In this document: piece by piece, positions 26,830-36,145 of the stretch
Position numbering within the stretch: the stretch's first letter is position 1
Layout of the letters: every line of letters begins with the position of its first letter
Origin: Phytomonas francai
Taxonomy: Eukaryota > Euglenozoa > Kinetoplastea > Trypanosomatida > Trypanosomatidae
DNA: 64,000 nucleotides
Direction: 5' to 3'
Assembly (NCBI GenBank): GCA_001766655.1
Contig: MJCC01000007.1
Location: forward strand, 1-64,000
Made by a program: the position numbers and the translations under genes
Notes under the pieces: generated by a model
Told to the model about the DNA's origin: nothing
Database searches by the model: none
Seen by the model: only the letters and a program-made list of their open reading frames with translations

Positions 26830-29076
26830 TCACGGGTGATCAACACCATCAGAAAGGCGTTCACCTGCAGCATATTTTGACAACAACGCCTTCTGGGTGT
26901 TATATTCCTCCTCGAGTTGCCCATACATTTGGAGCAATAAATCATATTGGGGGTTTAGCTCTGCAAGCTTTCGGCGCAATTCAGCAATCTCTACTTCCAT
27001 TCCCTTTAAGCGATCGATCTCAGCAGCCTGACGAATGATTTCCTTCTCCAGACGGTCACGGGATTTCACAGTAGTATCATCCCTATTCACGGAAGAGAAC
27101 AGAACATTGGCCGCAAGGAGCGAAGGGGGGTAAAACACTCTTGAGCGCGAAACTGAATCATTTTGTTGTTGTGTTAACGCTAACTTAAATGGGGAAACTT
27201 GTAATGAAGTTTCATCGGCGGCTCTGTTAACTATTTTCGGAAAGGCATCATGTCTTGGGTCTACGACCGCTCCTCCGTGCACATCACTATTCTCAGGGGC
27301 TACTTTTTGCAGATTCATGGCTTCGAGCATCATGCATTGGCGTTTCAGATCCTCTACTTCGCGCTGAGAAGCGAGTAATTTTTCATGAAAAATGCCCACC
27401 TGTTCCTTTAGCAGCTGTATTTCCTTGTTCGCCTCATACAGAGATGCTGCCTGCCTCAATTGATACTCGTGGTGGTCATTTTCCTCAATGGCTTGCTCAC
27501 GCTTCAGTTTGTCATACCTCTCAAAAATCTCAGCACACTCATTTCTAGCCCCATCCAACTCTGAAGACAAAAGAGTGAACCTCTTTTGCGTGTCCTCCAG
27601 CTCAGTCTTTAAATCATACAAAAAATTAGAAGATCGAAGTTCCGCTTCCGCTAGCTGCATCTCGGCAAAATGTGCACGTTGGTTTGCTTCGCACACCCTA
27701 CGCTCTGCTTCAGAAGCCTGTTCATCTAATTCAACTCTGGATCTATGCAAAACCTCCCTAAGATCCTTAATTTGATTCTCTAGACGATTCTGAACCTCCA
27801 AATGGTGCCTATCGAGCTCATTTACGCCATTAGCATGTTTAGTCTCCATGTCTTGTAGCTTAGCTGCGAAAGAGCTATCTAACTCCTGTGCTTTAGAAAG
27901 TTTTTTAGACAACTCAACAACGCATGCCTTCCGATGCTTCTGCTCTTCCTCTAACTTCGATTTCTGATGTTGCAAGCTAATGAGCGCCTCTTGTTGTTTC
28001 TTTTGGACTTTACGCCATGTATCCTCCTTTTCTTGGTAATCGATCACAATTGCCTCTAATTCGCTAATTTTAGCTAGCAGCCCCTTGCAATCTTCATTTA
28101 GGCTATTGCTCCCCTTCGATCGCATGCATTCTTCGACCACGGGCATCGCGGCGTTTGTGGAAACAGATGCCGATGCCCCCATGACGTGTTCTGACTGTGC
28201 GTATCTAAGATGTCCTTTCAATCCGTTATTCCCTTCCGTGGGCGTAGTTAAATGAGCCGCATCAGCCGACGATTGATGAAAGGGCGCGGGTTGCATTTTA
28301 CTCGCGTATGTTAAATCCCCGCCCTCTTGGAAAGCATTGCCCCCCCTCACGAGCTCCAGGGGCTTCTCTTGGAAATGGGATAAGGAACTACTAGGCACGA
28401 GATCCCCCTCTGAAGAAACCGAAACCATCCCGGCACCGACATCTAACGTCAAAGATTTCTTCTCGGAAAGTAACTCGTTAACTGAAGGTGTATTATAAGG
28501 GTTTGCCTTCCCAACTGCAACGTTTTCATCCATTTCCTCTTGGGAGGCCAAGTTGGCCCTATCTTTTTCTAAATGCTGTGAAACGCTAGGCGATTCCGTC
28601 AGGTCTGCCCTTATCAATGATTCTGACTTCGAATCTGGATTCTTATATACGCCAGCCTGAGTCGTATCGCACACAGCTAGAGTGGACAAAAACCGACTAT
28701 CTTTTAGATCCGCACCGTTTATCTGAAACGATGCAGCTTCTCTTGCTTGAATCTCGTCGAGTCCTTTCCCATATGCCAAAGGTTCGCCGACATCGTAAAT
28801 TAATGCGGCGTCGGTCGCTCCTGTGCGGTTTCTCCCCGGCTCTACCGCTAAGGAGAACATTTGGAAAGGTGACGACGCGAAATTAGACGCGCCTGATTGA
28901 GGGGGCGCAGGCCCACTCGTGTCGTGAGCTGATCCGTGTTCTCCCACAGCCTGGTCATCCACTTCGTCAGTATTAGCAACCTCCTCCTCCTCCTCCTCCT
29001 CCTCTTCCTCCTCGACGAGAAAATCTACGGCCGTATCAATTTTTTTTTGAATCCGATCAATCCAATTACCTAACAT
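26830..29076 (-). CDS. TMF/Sgm1-like golgin, coiled-coil protein (748 aa)
   Basis: The N-terminus MLGNWIDRIQKKIDTAVDFL is a short amphipathic helix placed like the one in TMF1/Sgm1 golgins, followed by an unbroken run of about a dozen Glu. Residues about 50-320 are disordered. From about 330 to the end the protein is a long coiled coil, and near residues 708-730 it carries YDLLLQMYGQLEEEYNTQ, closely resembling the C-terminal TMF domain (DTLLQMYGEK type). In animals and yeast that domain binds Rab6/Ypt6 on the Golgi, where the protein tethers vesicles. Animal TMF1 is about 1090 residues and yeast Sgm1 about 707. The start codon is the only ATG before the conserved helix. Identification rests on the two ends, so another Golgi coiled-coil protein is possible. 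Confidence 0.6.
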   Translation of the reverse strand: MLGNWIDRIQKKIDTAVDFLVEEEEEEEEEEEVANTDEVDDQAVGEHGSAHDTSGPAPPQSGASNFASSPFQMFSLAVEPGRNRTGATDAALIYDVGEPLAYGKGLDEIQAREAASFQINGADLKDSRFLSTLAVCDTTQAGVYKNPDSKSESLIRADLTESPSVSQHLEKDRANLASQEEMDENVAVGKANPYNTPSVNELLSEKKSLTLDVGAGMVSVSSEGDLVPSSSLSHFQEKPLELVRGGNAFQEGGDLTYASKMQPAPFHQSSADAAHLTTPTEGNNGLKGHLRYAQSEHVMGASASVSTNAAMPVVEECMRSKGSNSLNEDCKGLLAKISELEAIVIDYQEKEDTWRKVQKKQQEALISLQHQKSKLEEEQKHRKACVVELSKKLSKAQELDSSFAAKLQDMETKHANGVNELDRHHLEVQNRLENQIKDLREVLHRSRVELDEQASEAERRVCEANQRAHFAEMQLAEAELRSSNFLYDLKTELEDTQKRFTLLSSELDGARNECAEIFERYDKLKREQAIEENDHHEYQLRQAASLYEANKEIQLLKEQVGIFHEKLLASQREVEDLKRQCMMLEAMNLQKVAPENSDVHGGAVVDPRHDAFPKIVNRAADETSLQVSPFKLALTQQQNDSVSRSRVFYPPSLLAANVLFSSVNRDDTTVKSRDRLEKEIIRQAAEIDRLKGMEVEIAELRRKLAELNPQYDLLLQMYGQLEEEYNTQKALLSKYAAGERLSDGVDHP
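28980..29014. repeat. CTC-type trinucleotide tract coding for poly-Glu
   Basis: A near-perfect CTC/CTT tract within the golgin-like gene that encodes its Glu run near residues 22-33. Such tracts commonly vary in length between alleles. Confidence 0.85.
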
Positions 29077-31500
29077 TTAGAGTCCCTTTCTTTCCTTCTA
29101 CTATGTGTCCCTTAAATAGTAGATGAAATTGATACAGTAGTTTTGAACACGCATTGTGAAAAGGAAGACGAGTTGAATTTCAACTCCTGCTTTGGACACC
29201 TTCCTAGTATTGGAGTTCGATGAAATAATTATTGATATGGCAACACATACATAAATATGATAGATGGAATTAAAGGGTCAAATAAAACAGTGATACCATT
29301 CCCTCTCACCCTCGCAGTGTAGGTGGCAAAAAAAAAAAATACTCTACAATAGAGAAACGATACAGGTAGGATACAGTACACAACGACCATAACGATCAGT
29401 ACACTGCTGGTGACTCCCTGAAAGAAGGAGGAAAAAAATAATTTTGTTTATTTATTTATGTAAGAGGTATAGAATACCCGATAAACGGGTCACATTTTTG
29501 AATAATTTTCCTTAGGTGGCGTCATAAAAAATGCGATACAAAAAAAAATGAGAAGCAAGTAGAGCAGATCATTCATACAAAATGCTATATGGTAGGGGCT
29601 TTAAGCTTTTGACAGTTGTGTACAACATAACTCAAGAATGAGATATCTAAATAAAATCACGCTTAAGTAGAAATTACAATGAATCATTTTTTTTGAAAGA
29701 GGTAAATCAGTAGAAAATGTAAAGAATAACAGCGATACTAATAGCAAAAAAACAAGGAGCTAGGATATGCGCATAAAGATGATCTCGCCTCCGATAAGCT
29801 AAAGGAGCCAATCCAACGGCAAAAACCAACGCTAAGGTAAGAATAGAAAATTGATGCAAAAAATGCGTAAGTGGCAATCAACTTAGCAGAATATGGCAGT
29901 TCATCAATCTGAAAATAAGATTCACGCGCAAACCGGTATACCCATCATGGAAATTCAAAAAGATGCAATCCGCGACCGAACAAGCTAAAGAAATTGTATT
30001 CAATTTCACAAAGTTTGTGTTTATAAAAAAAAGAATCGATGTGCAGTGCTGATGGAAAACGTTACGCATGAATAAACGCTAGAAAAAAAAACTTCTAACT
30101 TGGCACTGATCACAGCTAATATTAAAAGATTCAGGAAACACAAATGCTATTTATATTATTGCTTTCTTTAGAAAAAATAAAGGACAATTTCGAAAAAAAG
30201 GATCAATATAAAAGCTCATTTCATATTAAATTTTAATGACACGGAGAATTGTTGGCAGGGGAACCATTTTTTGTATGAATAGGTTATAACTCCCTAGAGG
30301 AGTAAAATCACCAAAAAAAAAAGATCAAAACAATGAAAAGTTGTAATAAGAATTAATTCAAAATCATGAAATGTTCCCTTGAAAACAATATGAATTGCAG
30401 AATCCGTGTCAAGGTTTGGTAAATATGAGAAGATCCTATAAACGATGCATAAACTCAACACAGAAAATGATTTAATACTGAAAGTGCCTAGCTAAATCTT
30501 ATCAAGGAGATAGGATTAAGCTAGGGAACCAATTTCAAGGAACACTAAAACAGCACAAGAATAAAACGACTGTGAACCAGGAAAAGAGTGCTAGAAAAAT
30601 ATTTGGAAAGGGATACACTTAAATGACATTATTGACTCGCCTGTATATTCTACTAATTTCCCACACAAATAATGATGATAATGATAATATCTTTCAACAT
30701 AGGCCAAGGTACAATTTGATGCAGAGAATTCAATAGACCCTTTTTGGAAAAAAATTATGAAAATAGAATATTAAACGTTCGTTATATTTTTTGTTTTCGG
30801 TTGAGGCAAATCAGCCTTCATTTAATATTGCATAGAAACAAATACATAACACCGTACACAAAAGAGATAAACATGATATTTGTGATATAATAAAATAAGC
30901 GGTGTTTATAGAGCCTAATTAGACTTTATAACTAGAGGAAGAAGTAAGCATTGCATATTTATAAAAAGAAAGAAGACCTAAATAAAGAAAAGATATTGCA
31001 AACAAAAAAAAATCCAGACACTAAGTTACAAAGGCAATCGACAGAAAAAAAATTATAAAAAAATGGTGAAATAATTTATCTTATAGTTTTTTTTCTATGG
31101 AAAAAAAAACGAGATAAATTCATAAAAATTTGGAGTAAAGCCGTTTGATGCCTTCAGAAAAAAAAGATTTGAAGAAGAACCTTATGCCTCAATCATTGAC
31201 TTTCTCCATCTTACTCTCTGGCTAGAGAATAATGATACAAAATGTAGAAGATGTCCAATTTAAAAAAGCAATATACGGTAAAAGATCGAATTAATATTTA
31301 TGCTGGAAATAATTGTGCATATATATTTACAACATTTTTGCTAAGCAGAACCGCACTTCAAACACTATGCTAAAGGATAATCACAATAATTTCGATATGT
31401 AGAAAGGGAAGGTATCATGTTCTATATTTCAAGAAACATCAAAAAAAAAACTTATTAGTTCCCATTTCAGACATTGTCTTTATTACTATGAGGAGTAGTA
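29077..31500. other. 2.4-kb AT-rich stretch without a supported gene
   Basis: Read on both strands. It is full of A and T runs and stop codons; the longest minus-strand frame is about 60 codons and unrecognisable. No tRNA B-box-like sequence, repeat array or mobile-element remnant was found. It separates the C2-like gene from the golgin-like gene, which share a strand, so part of it may be an unusually long untranslated region. Confidence 0.6.
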
Positions 31501-33006
31501 TTATTTAAACTTGAGTGGAATCTTTCGATGACCAAGCTTGTCAAGATGTTCAATTGAAATGCCATCACCCTTAAATGCATGGCCTCGAAAATTCGACAGA
31601 TCATGGCCCATCTTTCCCTTGATAAACTCCTTATTTGAATTGCTACTACGCTTGTGTGCATCAGCAATCGCGGCTTTAAATAATTTCAAAGCTTTAGTAG
31701 ATTCCGTTTCCGTTATAGTATCCATTAAAGGAGCTATAAAGAAAGAGAGCGCTGCGAAAAAAAAAATTTGGTGGCTAGTGATCCTTGACTCCAACTCAAG
31801 TTTCTTCAAGGTATCACTATCTTCTAAAATAAATCCTCGAAATGCGTTTTTAGAACTTAGATCATCAATTGCAAGTCCTTGAGCCGATTCATATGATATA
31901 CTCGGGATCAAATGATGCATAAGGCTCGATAGTAGAAGTACTGCATTACACTCATCGAAAGTGGCATTATATACCTTCATCCGCAGCGCGTAACTGAGGC
32001 TTTTCTGTGAATTAGAATCATAATCGATGCCGGCGGCAAAAAGAATCCAGAGACTTTCTAACGAATCTCTTAAACCTTCCTTACCGTATGACTGCAATGA
32101 ATCGTACCAAAGGGAACTCAACAAGCTGCTCCGATGTTTCCTTACAGACCAATATATTTCTTCCTCTTCATTTGATATAAGCAAATTAGTCTCTCCACGG
32201 CAATACTTTTCTGCAGTTAAGAAAAGCCTTGTGAGGGCTACATGGATTCGAGAGCAACGCCATTTTTTTATAACTACATCTCCAATTGTTTGTAAATCAC
32301 TTGAGCCATTTTTATCGAGTCCGCGAGAAGAAACATGAGAGTTACCGTTCCCTTGTGAAGTTGATTTTAAACCATGATAATTGCGCCAAGTAGCTAGCAA
32401 ATGGAAACGAAACAAGTTCGTCCAAGTTCGATCCAATAAAAAACGGATCCATAGAAATTTAGAATTGGCCGGGACAAGAATATCATCGGAGCACAACCTT
32501 GCAATTTCTTCCTTAGCCAAAATTTCACTTTCTTCAGATACGATCGTCGGCGCAACTTGCTGCGTACGGACACGCACAGATAGAGACGGATGCTGATTTT
32601 CAGCATTAATGAGTATTGGATTTGTTTTAGTATCAATCGAAACGGATCCAGTAGGGTCTTCCAAGGAAAGTGGTATAATCACTTCTTTTTTAAAGCGATA
32701 CTTCTCAAAGTTAATGTCAAGCTTTCCGTAAAAAAGTGGGTAAGACTTGTCTTCTTGCGAAAACTTCATGATTTTAGCCAACACAACTGCAGCTCTGGAA
32801 TCACCATTAGGCACTATAAATTTTACATCGTCATTGTAGAACGGCTCATTAGAGTTTTTTTGAATCGATGAAGACTGATCGTTTTCTAACTTTGTCTTGA
32901 GGTTAGGACTTAAAATCGAAACGATAACTTGAGTAGTACATGGATACGGCTCTTCCTCAAGCTGTGGATATCCTCGACCACGTAAAAGTTGCACGTCAAC
33001 TTGCAT
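31501..33006 (-). CDS. C2-domain-like protein, first gene of the minus-strand array (501 aa)
   Basis: The first 130 residues look like a C2-type beta-sandwich: MQVDVQLLRGRGYP at the start, then TQVIVSIL, a SNEPFYNDDVKFIV segment typical of the NPxWNE-like strand, and a later LFYGKLDINF strand. The calcium-binding Asp residues are not obvious, so a non-calcium C2 domain is more likely. The remaining 370 residues are helical with hydrophobic stretches (FFFAALSFFIAPLMDTI near residue 422) and no recognised motif. Codon use is visibly more AT-rich than in genes further from the switch. The ATG at 33006 follows an acceptor by about 40 nt. It is the promoter-proximal gene of its array. The C2 call is moderate and function is unknown. 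Confidence 0.65.
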   Translation of the reverse strand: MQVDVQLLRGRGYPQLEEEPYPCTTQVIVSILSPNLKTKLENDQSSSIQKNSNEPFYNDDVKFIVPNGDSRAAVVLAKIMKFSQEDKSYPLFYGKLDINFEKYRFKKEVIIPLSLEDPTGSVSIDTKTNPILINAENQHPSLSVRVRTQQVAPTIVSEESEILAKEEIARLCSDDILVPANSKFLWIRFLLDRTWTNLFRFHLLATWRNYHGLKSTSQGNGNSHVSSRGLDKNGSSDLQTIGDVVIKKWRCSRIHVALTRLFLTAEKYCRGETNLLISNEEEEIYWSVRKHRSSLLSSLWYDSLQSYGKEGLRDSLESLWILFAAGIDYDSNSQKSLSYALRMKVYNATFDECNAVLLLSSLMHHLIPSISYESAQGLAIDDLSSKNAFRGFILEDSDTLKKLELESRITSHQIFFFAALSFFIAPLMDTITETESTKALKLFKAAIADAHKRSSNSNKEFIKGKMGHDLSNFRGHAFKGDGISIEHLDKLGHRKIPLKFK

Positions 33007-33046
33007 GGTTGCCGAAAAATATTGAGAAGGTACCTTTAGTCCCTAG

Positions 33047-33071
33047 CTATTAAGTGAAAGAGATAATAAAA
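33047..33071 (-). promoter_or_regulatory. probable spliced-leader acceptor for C2-like gene
   Basis: The minus strand reads a T/C-rich tract (TATTATCTCTTTCACTTAAT) followed by AG at 33048-33047, about 40 nt before the ATG at 33006. The intervening leader contains no ATG. Confidence 0.5.
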
Positions 33072-33165
33072 ATAGATTTTTGGATTAAAAATTAAAAATA
33101 CATAATATTATACCTTCGTATTCAGCTGATCGCTCTTTGGCGTGCATATCTACCATTTTTGCGCA

Positions 33166-33191
33166 CATTATTATTATTATTATTATTTTAT
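33166..33191. repeat. (ATT)n microsatellite
   Basis: Seven to eight ATT/TTA units in the left half of the strand-switch region, about 160 bases upstream of the C2-like gene's start codon. Confidence 0.85.
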
Positions 33192-33246
33192 TCAACACAC
33201 GAAAATGAAAATTTCTACAGCTTCGCATCTGAACGGATTAATCCAC

Positions 33247-33275
33247 TATATTATATATATATATATATATATATA
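33247..33275. repeat. (TA)n microsatellite
   Basis: About fourteen TA dinucleotides in the strand-switch region, a likely unwinding-prone stretch. Confidence 0.85.
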
Positions 33276-33940
33276 CGCAATAACCATTTGAGGGAAAAAT
33301 TATACGTATAAAAAAATGGGAAAATACTGTTCATCAAAAAAAAATTATCAACATATATCCAAAAAAAATATCACATAATGTAAATAAAAATACAATATCC
33401 AATTAATTGGATGCTGAAAGTGGTCAAATTTTTCTAGAAAAAAATATTAGGTCCCATTGATTTTTTTTTACCATTATAAATATATTAAGTAAATAAATTT
33501 TCAAATTCATGATTAAGTTTTAAAAAAATAGAAGAGGCGCTTGCGAGAAAGATCATGAATTGCTTGTAAATTATTAACAAGCGCTGGTGATGACTATAAA
33601 GATGAATATCATTATATTCAAAAGGCAGATTTTCTCCTCTCTAGCGGGGAAAGGTATGTCCATAAAAAATGATGTCTTTTGAACGCATTGTCAACCATAA
33701 CCCGATTTTCTTTTATGAAGTAATTTAAATTAATTTCTAACGAAGTAGGAAAATAAAAATAGCAACCCAGACAACTGAGAATAGGCTAATTCCATTTCTG
33801 CGAAACCAACGACAAGGAACGCACACACCAAGAAAAAGCATTATTTGCAGAGCCCTTTCCGAAAAACGTGAAAAGGCAAACCCCGCCATCCCTATTTAAG
33901 AAAAACAAGGCATCATACAATTCAACACGTCCTTTTTATT

Positions 33941-34070
33941 TTGCCCCCCTCCCACGGGTCGAAACCGAATCGCGTGGCCCCCCAGAAGGGCCTACGCGCG
34001 AAAAGGCTGCCCCGCGGGTGGAAATCCGCGCATGAGATGCCCAAGGCGAAGGGCGGGGGGCCAATCCGCA
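33941..34070. other. GC-rich self-complementary island inside the strand-switch region
   Basis: About 130 bases of dense G/C runs within AT-rich DNA. It contains inverted repeats: GGCCCCCC at 33976-33983 pairs with GGGGGGCC at 34055-34062, and CGCGG at 34013-34017 pairs with CCGCG at 34026-34030. Open frames exist on both strands here but none resembles a known protein. A T-run at 34168-34177 follows on the plus strand. Nature unknown: a structured RNA, a regulatory element or inserted DNA are all possible. Confidence 0.5.
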
Positions 34071-34690
34071 ATTTATGGCTGGGAAGGGGTTGTTTGCGTT
34101 TTTCCACAGAAGACATTCTGAAATGACTGCGGATGGCAATTCGGCCTTAACTTTGATCCAAGTTTACTTTTTTTTTTCGGGGGGAACTGCGCCTCAGCTT
34201 GGGGATTGTTAAAATTTTTGAGGCCATAAAATGCTCGCGTATCCATCACCGCAGGGGGCTTTGGGAAGAAATAAGAATACTGCTCTGAACTCATCTTTCG
34301 CGCGCGGGAGAGAGCTCTCCCCCCTTCGAGAGAGAAGTTACGAGAGGAAAGAATTTTTTTCGGCCTTGTTAGGATGCGAATATATGTATGTATATATTTG
34401 TAAATTTATTTAATCTGACAGATTTAACTTAGATCAAATAGTTTGTATAACAAACTATAGATGAAGCAGTTAACTTTTACTATTTATTATTCCTCAAGTA
34501 TTTGCCTTATCAATTTATTTTTCTGCTTCTTCAATTCAATAAACGATAAAAGCATGAAGAAATTAAGACACTTTACCTTCTTCTTGTTCATTTACTCACG
34601 TTAAAGCCGTAAAGGTTGAATAGTATGAGAACAAAAAAAATCCTTCTGCTTTAATGCTGGTTCAATTAAATTTACTTATCTATATATCCA

Positions 34691-34705
34691 GTTTTCCGTT
34701 TATAG
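34691..34705 (+). promoter_or_regulatory. possible spliced-leader acceptor for Alba gene
   Basis: A short T/C tract ends in AG at 34704-34705, giving a 41-nt leader free of ATG. A longer pyrimidine tract at 34571-34600 with AG at 34605-34606 is an alternative, but the leader would then contain a nine-codon upstream ORF. Confidence 0.4.
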
Positions 34706-34746
34706 TATAAACCATTCAAGTCGTTCCCCGAAAAAAAATCTTCACA

Positions 34747-35088
34747 ATGAGCTCTGAAGGCACAGTCAATGTCCGCGTAAGCGCCAACAAACGCAAGTTT
34801 GCCTATGTTGACTTTACTAAGCATCGCCTTCACGAAGGAGAAAGCGAAATTTTAATCTCAGGTCTTGGATCTGCTATTGCAGATGCTGTCTCTGTTACCG
34901 AACTTCTCAAGAACCAGGGCCTTGTGGTGGTCAAGAAGATTCATACTTCCCGTGGTGGCGTTGAGGCTGCGAGAGTAAACTATGTGGATAAGATTGAAAT
35001 TGTTGTCGGTAAATCTCCAAATTTTGATTCTATCTATAATGAACAACAGAAGATTCGAGAGGCTGCTGCGGCTGCGAAAAAGCAATAA
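34747..35088 (+). CDS. Alba-domain nucleic-acid-binding protein (113 aa)
   Basis: The product is a single Alba domain. It has VNVRVSANKRKFAYVDFT at the start, the conserved ILISGLGSAIADAVSVTELL helix region, then KNQGLVVVKKIHTS and VDKIEIVVGKSPNF strands, with an Ala/Lys-rich tail and no RGG extension. The size and the lack of RGG repeats match the short Alba1/Alba2 class of trypanosomatids rather than the long Alba3/4 class. In T. brucei these proteins bind mRNA in the cytoplasm and act in translation control and stage development. It is the promoter-proximal gene of the plus-strand array. The ATG at 34747 is unambiguous. Confidence 0.92.
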   Translation: MSSEGTVNVRVSANKRKFAYVDFTKHRLHEGESEILISGLGSAIADAVSVTELLKNQGLVVVKKIHTSRGGVEAARVNYVDKIEIVVGKSPNFDSIYNEQQKIREAAAAAKKQ

Positions 35089-36145
35089 GTTGATTTTGTG
35101 TGTCTGTATTAAGTATCTAACATCTAATATAATTACAGATATAAATATATTTATATTTGTAGTTGTATATATATATATATATCTTTCTATCTTTTACAAA
35201 TGTCTACTATAGCTGGAAAGAAGAAATCATAACAAGGAAAGAAACTATAAAAAGTGGAAAAAACACGTACACGTTTGTCAAATAAAATTACCAGAATTGA
35301 AGAAAGTTTCGTTGTTTAGAGATGTGCCCCGAATTATATAGTAGCATTTATTCCAAATTTAACTGAATTATTGGTAGTAACATCAATGCAACAGCTTCTT
35401 TTTATGTGCGTGTAAATATAATATCTATTGGCGAATTTCTATATCTCATATTAATAATGATCCATCCTCTATAGCATTATATTTTTTCGTTCTTATATAC
35501 TTCTGATCTTCCCCTCTATTTTTTTTTTTTTCATGTGCGCTCTAGTACTAGTGCAAATTCATTATATATTTATTCTCAAATAGGAATTTAGATGATAAAT
35601 GAATATAAAGAAGGAAAACACATATCATAGATCTTTTATGCGTACATTTCAAAATGCTAAATTTTGCATTAGGCCTAAAGTTGATAATCAACTTATACAA
35701 TTTTGAAGCGAGATTGATAGATCAATATTAACAGTATATGATTTGGGTAAGTTTCTCCTTCAGCAAGAGCGTTAGATCTTTATAGAATGATGCATGTATT
35801 TAGTATCATAACCTTCAGGTACTCAAAGGGAAACTTCCGCAACGATTTATCGAGGCAATATCTGAACTTCAAAAGGTTAAATTTCCTCAGCGATAGATAT
35901 ATTTTAAAATATATCTACTTGAGGTCAAATTTCTTATTTCCTCTGAGCTTTCTTTTTTACAAGGCACTGATCTATTTTACTAGTGAAAGGTTAGGAATTA
36001 AAGGCTCTGCAGCACATTTTCTGTCAAGGCTTTTTTTTAATGAAAAATACTTTTGTTTTACAGTATTTTTTGACATCTAATCTTAACATACTTTTATTTA
36101 GTCACATACACGCCAAAAGAACCTTCAAACTTTTCACCTCAACAA
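35089..36145. other. 1-kb AT-rich intergenic region, Alba to STK36
   Basis: Holds the Alba 3' untranslated region, a TA microsatellite near 35166-35182, a T-run near 35520 that could be a processing signal, and the STK36 leader. A 97-codon plus-strand frame at 35787-36080 is composed of AT-rich codons and hydrophobic and aromatic residues as expected by chance. No other gene is supported. Confidence 0.55.
36091..36101 (+). promoter_or_regulatory. probable spliced-leader acceptor for STK36
   Basis: The tract CTTTTATTT is followed by AG at 36100-36101, 44 nt before the start codon. The leader has no ATG. Confidence 0.5.

Larger units (their letters stand above)
33007..34746. promoter_or_regulatory. 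divergent strand-switch region, presumed bidirectional transcription start
   Basis: This is the only place in the window where gene direction changes, from minus on the left to plus on the right. In trypanosomatids divergent switch regions are where Pol II begins transcribing both polycistronic units, marked by H2A.Z and acetylated histones rather than by a TATA box. Sequence shows AT-rich DNA with ATT and TA microsatellites on the left and a GC-rich island around 33.94-34.07 kb. The plus-strand half ends with the Alba gene leader. No tRNA gene is seen. Confidence 0.75.

Noticed and set aside
29878..30069. Minus-strand 63-codon frame in the 2.4-kb gap
   Set aside because: Short, hydrophobic and unrecognisable; indistinguishable from chance.
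33956..33969. Possible tRNA B-box in the strand-switch region
   Set aside because: GGTCGAAACC lacks one base of the B-box consensus, and no A-box, cloverleaf or acceptor stem could be built around it.
33941..34139. Overlapping 60-70 codon frames on both strands of the GC island
   Set aside because: Open frames are expected in GC-rich DNA; several frames are open at once and none resembles a protein family.
35787..36080. Plus-strand frame of 97 codons between Alba and STK36
   Set aside because: Phe/Tyr/Ile/Leu-rich product typical of a chance frame in AT-rich DNA, and it overlaps the expected untranslated region.
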